NCBI GenBank assembly: GCA_031268525.1
Contig: JAIRXA010000119.1
Location: 1-18,769 of the forward strand
Reading direction: 5' to 3'
Origin: Coriobacteriales bacterium
GTDB taxonomy: Bacteria > Actinomycetota > Coriobacteriia > Coriobacteriales > UBA8131
Length of the DNA stretch: 18,769 nt
Below the pieces are notes generated by a model that searched no databases, was not told where the DNA came from, and was given only the letters and a program-made list of their open reading frames with translations. This document shows, piece by piece, positions 1-6,046 of the stretch (its first letter is position 1; every line of letters begins with the position of its first letter). Both the position numbers and the translations under genes were made by a program.

Positions 1-1071
1 GATAAGATTCTGGAATACCAAAACATCATTCAGGCATTCTCCCGTACAAATCGCCTGTTCGGACGCGAAAAGCCGTTTGGAACAATTCGTTACTATCGCA
101 GACCACATACGATGGAGAAGAATATCGAAGAGGCGGTGAAGCTCTATTCCGGCGATAAGCCCATCGGTTTATTCGTACAAAAGCTCAACGACAATCTTGA
201 TGCGTTGAATGGACTGTTTGGCGATATAAAAAAGGTATTTGCGAGTGCAGGAGTAGCCGACTTCACGAAGAATCCCGATGATCCGACTTCATGTGGGAAA
301 TTCGCTTCCCTGTTCAGGGAATTTAACGAGTGCCTCGAAGCCGCAAAGATTCAGGGCTTTACGTGGGAGCGACAGAAATACGTCTTTCAAAGCAAACCGG
401 GTGCGAAGAAAATCACCGTCAGTATGGCATTTGACGAGAACGCCTACCTTATCCTCGCTCTCCGCTATAAGGAGCTGTTCTCTGGCGAGAGCAATGGCAG
501 CAGCGGTGATGGCGATATCCCCTTTGATATCGATGGCCACCTGACAGAGATAGACACCGGGAAAATAGATGCTGACTACATGAATTCGCGTTTTGACAAG
601 TATTTGAAGTTGATGAATCTCGAGCCTCAGCCTTCGAAAAGCCTTGTTGACCAGGCATTGGATGATCTGCACAAAACATTCGCTTCTTTGACGCAGGAGG
701 AACAGAAGTATGCAGGTATCTTCCTGCGCGACATCGAGCGTGGCGAGGTGCTTGTCGAGGAAGGGAAGACCTTGCGCGACTATATCACCGAGTATCAGAT
801 CAGGGCGAAAAACGACCAGATTCACCGCATGGCAGAAGCGTTTGATTTAAACGAAGCAGCGCTCCGCGAAATGATGAGCCTGAAACTGACTGAGGTAAAC
901 ATCAATGAATATGGGCACTTTGACAACTTAATAGATTCTGTTGACAGGACGAAAGCCCGCACATTCTTTGAGCAACAGCAAGGTATAGGCGTGTCGCCAG
1001 CAAAAGTAAACATCCTGTTGGACAAGCTGCTACGACGCTTCTTGCTCGAAGGTGGCTTTGATCTGGAATAG
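1..1071 (+). CDS. hsdR: Type I restriction enzyme, R subunit, C-terminal part (HsdR)
   Basis: HsdR is the ATP-dependent translocase and endonuclease subunit of a type I restriction-modification complex, working with HsdM and HsdS. The reading frame is open from the first base, so the 5' end (nuclease domain and most helicase motifs) lies outside the window; 356 codons remain. The first visible residues hold the last superfamily-2 helicase motif (QAFSRTNRLFG), followed by the family stretch TIRYYRRPHTMEKNIEEA and, around codons 176-200, the block HLTEIDTGKIDADYMNSRF. These match the C-terminal region of EcoR124-like (type IC) HsdR as I know it. The helical C-terminal part, which in this family contacts the methylase core, ends normally at TAG 1069-1071. 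An internal ATG at 112 is not the real start. No hsdM or hsdS follows, so they must lie upstream or be missing. The gene is AT-richer than the metabolic genes further right. Confidence 0.93.
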   Translation, partial: DKILEYQNIIQAFSRTNRLFGREKPFGTIRYYRRPHTMEKNIEEAVKLYSGDKPIGLFVQKLNDNLDALNGLFGDIKKVFASAGVADFTKNPDDPTSCGKFASLFREFNECLEAAKIQGFTWERQKYVFQSKPGAKKITVSMAFDENAYLILALRYKELFSGESNGSSGDGDIPFDIDGHLTEIDTGKIDADYMNSRFDKYLKLMNLEPQPSKSLVDQALDDLHKTFASLTQEEQKYAGIFLRDIERGEVLVEEGKTLRDYITEYQIRAKNDQIHRMAEAFDLNEAALREMMSLKLTEVNINEYGHFDNLIDSVDRTKARTFFEQQQGIGVSPAKVNILLDKLLRRFLLEGGFDLE

Positions 1072-1128
1072 CATGGCGCTCCAAGTGTCAATTTGTTGTA
1101 AATACCATGTTCATAACCTAAAGGGTGT

Positions 1129-1134
1129 TATAAT
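1129..1134 (+). promoter_or_regulatory. Probable -10 box of the abiE promoter
   Basis: A perfect TATAAT lies 35 bases before the abiEi start, in an AT-rich gap after hsdR. No good -35 box is seen at 16-18 bases upstream (CATGTT occupies 1106-1111), which would fit an activated or weak promoter. An imperfect inverted repeat (TAACCT / AGGGTGTTA, about 1114-1130) overlaps it. AbiEi proteins are known to repress their own promoter by binding inverted repeats, so this is a candidate operator; that is inference. Confidence 0.45.
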
Positions 1135-1168
1135 ATAGCTTCTTACGACAACTCGACAGGACGTTTTT

Positions 1169-1936
1169 ATGCTTTCTAAAGACTTTATCGAAACCACTGC
1201 AGTCTTCACGACGAAAGGTTATCTTGAGTCGTGCGGAAATACCCAGGCTCATCGTAACCTCTTGAATCGTTCTGTAAGAGCGGGCAAGGCCTTGAAGATC
1301 AAACAGGGCCTCTATGCTTCTAATGCCGGCAAGTACCGTGACTATATCCATAGTTACTATAGTATTGTCAAAGTTGCAGACCAAAATGCGATTCTTTGCT
1401 ACAACAGCGCTTATGAATTGTTTGTCGGGCAACACAATATAATCTCAACGACAACGTTCTTCACTAACACTAATCTACGCTCTTTTGAATTCCAAGGTCA
1501 TGAGTACAGGGGATTTCCCTTCTTAAAAGAGGATCTGCAAACAAGGGGGTACCGCCAACTGGATGGCAGTGTGGTTAAAGGCACCACTCCAGAACAAACG
1601 ATTATCGACTCCCTCACCAAACCAGATCGATGTTTTGGTATCGAGAACGTTCTTCGCATCCTTTCAACACTTGATAGGATCAATTCAATGGAGCTTATTA
1701 ACCTCCTGAGCGATGAGACATCTCCCGTAAGAGCGCGAGTTGGTTGGGTGCTTGAGCAAAAAAGGGAAATCTGGCATATCTCGGATGAGAGTATCGCTCA
1801 ACTTCAAGAGAATTTGGATAATGGTCCTTTTTATTTTACCCCTGACCATAAGCGCGCAAAAGGTGCCTATTCGAGCAAGTGGCACCTGTATTTTCCTGAA
1901 CCCCTCACAACCATTGAGGACTGGATCAATGGGTAA
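1169..1936 (+). CDS. abiEi: AbiEi-type antitoxin, type IV toxin-antitoxin system
   Basis: A 255-residue protein with the layout of AbiEi antitoxins: an N-terminal winged-helix part (about residues 10-55, ending in the motif KIKQGLYA) and a larger C-terminal domain of the transcriptional-regulator AbiEi type (VKGTTPEQTIIDSL near residue 133). In characterised systems AbiEi neutralises its partner without a stable protein complex and represses the operon through its winged helix. The start ATG 1169 follows a modest AGGA site at 1157-1160. The stop codon is 15 bases before the abiEii start, so the two genes are certainly one transcript. Its partner gene makes the assignment firm; alone the sequence would read only as a putative AbiEi-like regulator. 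It sits between hsdR and a recombinase in a defence island. Confidence 0.85.
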   Translation: MLSKDFIETTAVFTTKGYLESCGNTQAHRNLLNRSVRAGKALKIKQGLYASNAGKYRDYIHSYYSIVKVADQNAILCYNSAYELFVGQHNIISTTTFFTNTNLRSFEFQGHEYRGFPFLKEDLQTRGYRQLDGSVVKGTTPEQTIIDSLTKPDRCFGIENVLRILSTLDRINSMELINLLSDETSPVRARVGWVLEQKREIWHISDESIAQLQENLDNGPFYFTPDHKRAKGAYSSKWHLYFPEPLTTIEDWING

Positions 1937-1951
1937 GAAGGAGGCTCGACT

Positions 1952-2890
1952 ATGACAGAGGGCATGAGTGCGATAGCTGTAGAGAAAACGAGCAGGCTTT
2001 TGATCTTTCTTGAAGCAGTCGCTACGCATGAGTTCTTGCAAAACAGGGTATGTCTTCATGGTGGAACAGCACTCAACCTCTTCATCTTCAGAACACCACG
2101 ACTTTCGCTTGATGCTGACCTTAATTACATTGGAAATGCTGATCGCGAGGTTATGCTCAGAGAAAGACCCCTTGTTGACAGGGCACTTGCTGAAGTCGCA
2201 CAAAGCCTTGGGTTAAGAGTTGAAACCGGGCCTGATCAACATGCAGGGAGAACGTATAAGATGGTTTACTCTTCGCAGATAACCGGACATCGAGATTTCA
2301 TAAAGGTAGATATGGACTACCTGAATCGTGCCACCCTTATTCCTCCTGAGTTTCGCGAGCCCACCTGGGGCGAAAAGACCGGGATAGGGGTTTTGACAAA
2401 CGCGCCCATTGAAGTAGCAGGTGGAAAGATAATGGCGTTGCTTGGCAGAGTGGTTCCACGTGATCTATTCGATATAACTCTTCTTGCCAAGAACAGGGAG
2501 ATATACTCAACTGGCGATAAGGCACTTGATCGAAAGATTTTGCTCTATTACATCACTATGTCTGATCCCTTCCCCAGACAATTAATGATCCGCGAAAGAT
2601 TTTCAGGTACCGGAAAACAATTCGAAGAAAACCTGTTGCCTTTGTTGCTCAACAATACCAAGCCTCAGCTTGCAGACATGATAGACATCGCGGAGGAATT
2701 CATCCAAGAGATAGTTCAGCCAAGAACTAATGATGAGGCGGGGTATCTTGATCGAATGATGCAAGCTGACTACCAGCCGGATATGCTGTTCAAAGACTAC
2801 CCAGGTGTTCTTCAAGCAGCTCTCTCAAACCCACGTATGCAGTGGAAATTGCAAAATCAAAGGAAAGTAAGCACCCAGCATACTCACTAA
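1952..2890 (+). CDS. abiEii: AbiEii/AbiGii-type nucleotidyltransferase toxin
   Basis: A 312-residue nucleotidyltransferase of the AbiEii family (DNA polymerase beta-like fold), the toxin of a type IV toxin-antitoxin pair that causes bacteriostasis and aborts phage growth. Related MenT toxins add nucleotides to tRNA acceptor ends. Visible motifs are LHGGTALNLF (residues 35-44), the metal-binding pair in LSLDADLNY (Asp54, Asp56), a further acidic strand FIKVDMDYL (Asp120, Asp122), and KIMALLGRVVPRDLFDI, a conserved helix that follows. All expected catalytic residues are present, so the toxin looks active. A strong AAGGAGG at 1938-1944, overlapping the region of the abiEi stop, fixes ATG 1952. 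Neighbours are the antitoxin upstream and a recombinase module downstream. Confidence 0.9.
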   Translation: MTEGMSAIAVEKTSRLLIFLEAVATHEFLQNRVCLHGGTALNLFIFRTPRLSLDADLNYIGNADREVMLRERPLVDRALAEVAQSLGLRVETGPDQHAGRTYKMVYSSQITGHRDFIKVDMDYLNRATLIPPEFREPTWGEKTGIGVLTNAPIEVAGGKIMALLGRVVPRDLFDITLLAKNREIYSTGDKALDRKILLYYITMSDPFPRQLMIRERFSGTGKQFEENLLPLLLNNTKPQLADMIDIAEEFIQEIVQPRTNDEAGYLDRMMQADYQPDMLFKDYPGVLQAALSNPRMQWKLQNQRKVSTQHTH

Positions 2891-3100
2891 TGCCTTGCTT
2901 TTGGCGTAGTCATGTTCGTTCTACCTGCGTCGGTTTTACATTAAGTCCCCTATCGCCACTCCGACCAGATTTATCCAAGTAAAAGGCTTGAGGGGCACTC
3001 CTTTTGTATATCTAAGTTGGGGCTAAAACGGTCTAAGGTCGAATCGGGATCAAATTGATTGAGCAAAACCCTGAAACCACCTAATTGTCTTTATGTACTT
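2891..3100. other. Gap between abiEii and the recombinase module
   Basis: I see no gene here. A weak hairpin (AAAAGG 2981-2986 pairing with CCTTTT 3000-3005, 13-base loop) followed by TG-rich DNA could end abiE transcription, but the stem is short. The left 43-bp inverted repeat starts at its right edge. Confidence 0.4.
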
Positions 3101-3143
3101 TCGCTTGGGAGCATCATCACCCTTCATCAGCGTGAGCCTTGTG
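3101..3143 (+). repeat. Left 43-bp inverted repeat, hsdS-derived
   Basis: This segment recurs as its reverse complement at 4126-4168 with one difference (G at 3111). Read on the + strand it encodes LGSIITLHQREP, which resembles the LITLHQRE-type stretch in the conserved regions of type I specificity subunits HsdS. In phase-variable type I loci such hsdS stretches are the crossover sites of tyrosine recombinases. It lies about 36 bases before the recombinase start codon. Confidence 0.9.
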
Positions 3144-3178
3144 ATTCAAAAACGACGACGATGACAGGAGGAAAAACG

Positions 3179-4105
3179 ATGTCGAATAAATCGAAAGGCT
3201 CGGAGCTGTTCAGCAAATACTATGCACGATGGATTAAGGTGTACAAGGAGGGCGCTATCAGAAATGTTACCATGCAGAAGTACCTCATGACGCAGCTTTG
3301 GATTGAGAAATTGGTTCCCGGTCTTCTGATCGGGGAACTGACGCGAACGAATTACCAACAGCTGCTCAATGACTACGCAGACCAACACGAGCGACAGACG
3401 ACGATGGACTTCCACCATCAGCTCAAAGGTGCCGTTTTGGATGCGGTTGACGAGGGGCTGATTGATCGTGACCCAACACGAAAGGCGATTATCAAGGGTA
3501 AGCCACCGCGGGAGAAGAAGCCCAAGTTTCTGAATCAGTTTGAGCTCCATACTCTGCTGTCGGGCTTTGAGCTGAAGCCGGCGGTGAATTGGGACTGGTT
3601 TATCTTGCTGGTCGCAAAGACTGGTATGCGATTTTCGGAGGCATTGGCATTAACGCCAAGGGATTTTGACTTTGCCCATCAGTCATTATCTATAAACAAG
3701 ACCTGGGACTACAAAGGTGAAAGTGGTTTTCTCCCGACCAAGAATCAGTCATCGGTGCGTAAAATTCAGATTGATTGGCAAACCGTTATCCAATTTTCCG
3801 AACTGGTTAAGAATCTGCCAGAGGAAAGGCCTATCTTCGTTGGGGGCACTGTCTTCAACTCAACCGTGAATGACATTTTACGACGACATTGTATTCGCGC
3901 GAAAGTCCCGGTGATCTCGATTCATGGATTGCGCCATACCCACGCTTCGCTGCTCCTTTTTGCCGGTGTTTCGATTGCGAGTGTCGCCCGTCGGTTGGGT
4001 CACGCAAGCATGACAACCACGCAGAAAACCTATCTGCACATCATTCACGAATTGGACAATCAGGATGTTGAGTTGGTTATGAGGTCTCTATCTGTTTTGA
4101 GTTGA
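3179..4105 (+). CDS. Tyrosine site-specific recombinase (probable hsdS-type invertase)
   Basis: A 308-residue tyrosine recombinase. An N-terminal SAM-like core-binding domain (about residues 8-105) precedes the catalytic domain (about 115-300). The catalytic set is complete: Arg151 in TGMRFSEALAL, Lys188 in PTKNQSS, His249 and Arg252 in HGLRHTHASLL, His275 in RLGHAS, and the nucleophile Tyr285 in KTYLHI. AGGAGG at 3166-3171, seven bases before ATG 3179, decides the start. The frame is open back to a TTG at 3059, but those codons cross the left inverted repeat and would add unlike sequence. The gene is bracketed by hsdS-derived inverted repeats and lies 0.3 kb from abiEii in a defence island with hsdR. 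I infer that it inverts type I specificity genes rather than integrating a phage; an integrase of a small element is the alternative. Confidence 0.9.
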   Translation: MSNKSKGSELFSKYYARWIKVYKEGAIRNVTMQKYLMTQLWIEKLVPGLLIGELTRTNYQQLLNDYADQHERQTTMDFHHQLKGAVLDAVDEGLIDRDPTRKAIIKGKPPREKKPKFLNQFELHTLLSGFELKPAVNWDWFILLVAKTGMRFSEALALTPRDFDFAHQSLSINKTWDYKGESGFLPTKNQSSVRKIQIDWQTVIQFSELVKNLPEERPIFVGGTVFNSTVNDILRRHCIRAKVPVISIHGLRHTHASLLLFAGVSIASVARRLGHASMTTTQKTYLHIIHELDNQDVELVMRSLSVLS

Positions 4106-4125
4106 AACAGGCGTCTGGCAGTATC

Positions 4126-4168
4126 CACAAGGCTCACGCTGATGAAGGGTGATGATGTTCCCAAGCGA
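4126..4168 (-). repeat. Right 43-bp inverted repeat, hsdS-derived
   Basis: Reverse complement of 3101-3143 with 42 of 43 positions identical. Read on the - strand it encodes LGNIITLHQREP, the same HsdS-like peptide with Asn for Ser, and the frame runs on 11 codons before a stop. The Ser/Asn change is the only coding difference. The recombinase gene lies wholly between the two copies, 21 bases from this one. Confidence 0.9.
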
Positions 4169-4423
4169 GGGTGGGGCTATTCGCATCGGCATGCGGGCTG
4201 CGAGCTATGTTAAACTATCCTTGACATGCGTCTCCCTTATATCTGGGCAAGGAAGATGGTCGCACGGCCTGATCAGGAAAAACCTATAGGGAAGACCTCC
4301 GTCGCGAGGAGACCTGGTTCAGGATGAGCGTCGGCTACGTCTGTATCACTGGCGGGGACTGCTGCCGATGTCATTTTGAGTCCATGGTCGCGCAGGGAGG
4401 ATGTCTGTTCCACTTGAGAGGAG
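4169..4423. other. Junction gap between the defence island and the GC-richer genes
   Basis: I see no convincing gene. Base composition changes in this stretch from the AT-richer island to GC-rich DNA. A perfect TTGACA (4221-4226) resembles a -35 box, but no good -10 is found at the usual spacing (TTATAT is only 11 bases away), so a promoter for the next two genes is possible but unproven. Short frames on either strand here look like shadows. Confidence 0.35.
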
Positions 4424-4861
4424 ATGACTGCGTTGGGATTCGAGATATTGAGCCTTATCTTTGGCGCCGCCATCGGCTGGCTGACGAACTGGATCTTCGA
4501 GCGGCGCGCGGTGAAGGCCGCAAAAGCCGAAGCCGCTGAGAAGCAGGAGCGCAACAGGAAGCTCGAGACGGAGATCGAAAGGCTGAAGGAGCAGCTGTCA
4601 AAGGTGAGCCAGAACGTCCTCTCCGGGGCCCGTGAGCACCTGGATACCGGCAACGCGGCCGTCAGCTGCGAGGCACTCGAAGACGAGCTGTACGCCGCCG
4701 CCCGCCGCTGCCTCAGCCCTGACGGGACGGTCGCGGTCTCGAAGCTCAAGGGACTCTTCCTCGGACAGGCTGGCTATTGCACCATAGACGGGTGTCTGGA
4801 GTCGCTGCGTGCGCAGGGCAAGATCGGCTTCGTGGAGAAAAACCTGGTGGAACTGCTATGA
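4424..4861 (+). CDS. Small membrane-anchored coiled-coil protein, unknown function
   Basis: Not recognised as a named family. It is about 145 residues. An N-terminal hydrophobic helix (GFEILSLIFGAAIGWLTNWI, about residues 5-24) is followed by basic ERR, then a highly charged Lys/Glu/Arg helix (about 28-62) with the heptad look of a coiled coil, and a compact C-terminal part (about 80-145) that could be a winged helix. The predicted form is a membrane anchor with a cytoplasmic stalk and head. AGAGGAG at 4417-4423 abuts ATG 4424, which is too close for normal use; TTG 4433, nine bases from AGGAG, is an equally or more likely start and still keeps the membrane helix. Its stop overlaps the next start (ATGA, 4858-4861), so the next gene is translationally coupled and the products probably act together. 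Confidence 0.7.
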   Translation: MTALGFEILSLIFGAAIGWLTNWIFERRAVKAAKAEAAEKQERNRKLETEIERLKEQLSKVSQNVLSGAREHLDTGNAAVSCEALEDELYAAARRCLSPDGTVAVSKLKGLFLGQAGYCTIDGCLESLRAQGKIGFVEKNLVELL

Positions 4862-5898
4862 ACGCCGCATTCATCGCCGTCGATTCCGGCGGCACCCGCT
4901 CCCATGTCAAGCTGACTCTGCAAGGTGACGACGTCAACGACATCCAGCTCTTCGAGGTCCCCAGCACGATCTCCGGCATCCTGCCGGGATCCCAATACGG
5001 ACAGGTCCTGCGGGACATGCTCAGGCCGGTCGAGAAGTACTGGATCGAGCATGATCCGCAAGACACGGACACCTATCTGTTCATCGGCGCCGCGGGATAC
5101 GCCAACAGCACCCGCGAGCTGTTCCAGGACGTCCTCTTCGACGTCCTGCCCACGATGCTCGCAGGCACGATAGTAACTGCCGGGGCGGTCAACGACGCGG
5201 TAGGCCTGCTGCTCGGCTATGAATCCGACGGGGCGATAATCGTCGGCACCGGATCGAACATCCTGGTGCGGTCATCTGACGCCAAGATATACCAGGTCGG
5301 CGGGCAGGACTGGGTGGCCGACGACAACGGCGCGGGCTTCTGGATCGGCCTACGGGCGATACGCAAGGTCTCCCGCGCCCATGCCATGGGCGAGCAGTCG
5401 GTGCTTCTCTCCCGCTTCGAGGAGACCTACGGGATCACTCCGGATAAAGAGCGGGAGCTTTTCGCCCGGTTCAGGTCCCTGGCCGTGGCGGACAGGAACA
5501 TGAAGGCAGGCATCGCCCGCTTCGCGGCGAGCGTCTGCGCCGCCGCCGAATCAGGCGACGCGGAGGCACAGGACATCGTGAAGCTCGAGGCCGAGGATCT
5601 GGCAGACTCCGCCGCGATCGCGATCAGGAGGCGCTTCAGCAAGACCGAGGTATCTGGCGGGCTGCGGTTCGTCCAATGCGGCAACGTCTTGAAGAACGAG
5701 TTCTTCAGAGCCTCCTTCGAGGCTCAGTTGAACATGCGCCTGCGCTCCGGGGACGGTGAGGCGGCCAACATCGAGTGGCTCAGCGTCCGTGACGGCATCG
5801 AGGGCTACGACCTGCTGGCGAAAAGGCTCACCGGCCCGGTCGATGACCTCCTCAGGATCGATCTGATGTATCGGCCGGTGATCCTGCACTTCAAGTGA
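4858..5898 (+). CDS. BadF/BadG/BcrA/BcrD-type ATPase, N-acetylglucosamine-kinase-like
   Basis: A 346-residue member of the ASKHA (actin/sugar kinase/Hsp70) superfamily. The phosphate-1 loop is AVDSGGTRSHVKL (residues 7-19; Asp9), phosphate-2 is IIVGTGSNILVRS (127-139), and GGQDWVADDNGAGFWIGL (148-165) matches the GGWG..LGDEGSG.WIG signature of the BadF/BcrA and eukaryotic-type GlcNAc-kinase group. Members either phosphorylate amino sugars or drive electrons into radical enzymes (benzoyl-CoA reductase, 2-hydroxyacyl-CoA dehydratase activator). The Cys pair that binds the activator's Fe-S cluster is not seen, so a sugar or muropeptide-type kinase is likelier. ATG 4858 has no ribosome site of its own and overlaps the previous stop, implying coupling. 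A partnership between a soluble kinase-like protein and a small membrane coiled-coil protein is unusual. The substrate is unknown. Confidence 0.8.
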   Translation: MNAAFIAVDSGGTRSHVKLTLQGDDVNDIQLFEVPSTISGILPGSQYGQVLRDMLRPVEKYWIEHDPQDTDTYLFIGAAGYANSTRELFQDVLFDVLPTMLAGTIVTAGAVNDAVGLLLGYESDGAIIVGTGSNILVRSSDAKIYQVGGQDWVADDNGAGFWIGLRAIRKVSRAHAMGEQSVLLSRFEETYGITPDKERELFARFRSLAVADRNMKAGIARFAASVCAAAESGDAEAQDIVKLEAEDLADSAAIAIRRRFSKTEVSGGLRFVQCGNVLKNEFFRASFEAQLNMRLRSGDGEAANIEWLSVRDGIEGYDLLAKRLTGPVDDLLRIDLMYRPVILHFK

Positions 5899-5951
5899 TC
5901 TCCGGCGGCGAAAATAAGCGCCTTTGCAGCTGATTTCAGGGAGAGGAGACA

Positions 5952-5992
5952 CCGGATGGTCCGGAGAGCATCTCGCTCTCCGGACCATCCGG
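5952..5992. terminator. Perfect 18-bp hairpin between convergent genes
   Basis: CCGGATGGTCCGGAGAGC (5952-5969) pairs perfectly with 5975-5992 around a 5-base loop. It lies between the end of the BadF-type gene on the + strand and the end of the SpoVA-like gene on the - strand, the right place for a bidirectional terminator. No T-run follows on either side, so termination would be by a strong GC stem without a classic U-tract, or the element may instead stabilise 3' ends. Confidence 0.75.
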
Positions 5993-6007
5993 CACAAAGA
6001 CAGACTG

Positions 6008-6046
6008 CGCTTACGTAGTGCGCTTACGTAGTGGGCTTACGTAGTG
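6008..6046. repeat. Three tandem 13-bp repeats at a stop codon
   Basis: Unit CGCTTACGTAGTG at 6008-6020 and 6021-6033, then GGCTTACGTAGTG at 6034-6046. The third unit contains the stop codon and last codons of the SpoVA-like gene on the - strand. The unit is not a multiple of three, so gain or loss of copies lies just outside the coding sequence. Confidence 0.9.

Noticed and set aside
3059..3178. N-terminal extension of the recombinase from a TTG at 3059
   Set aside because: The extension reads through the inverted repeat; ATG 3179 has AGGAGG at ideal distance and gives a normal-length recombinase.
3101..4168. Reading the inverted repeats as insertion-sequence ends
   Set aside because: The enclosed gene is a tyrosine recombinase, no flanking target-site duplication was seen, and the repeats encode an HsdS-like peptide, which fits invertase crossover sites better.
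4273..4749. 158-codon - strand frame over the small membrane protein gene
   Set aside because: Ser/Ala/Arg-rich shadow opposite a coiled-coil coding stretch; no ribosome site and no domain seen.
4858..5898. Reading the BadF-type protein as a 2-hydroxyacyl-CoA dehydratase activator
   Set aside because: The cysteines that bridge the dimer's Fe-S cluster in such activators are not visible, and no dehydratase subunits are nearby.
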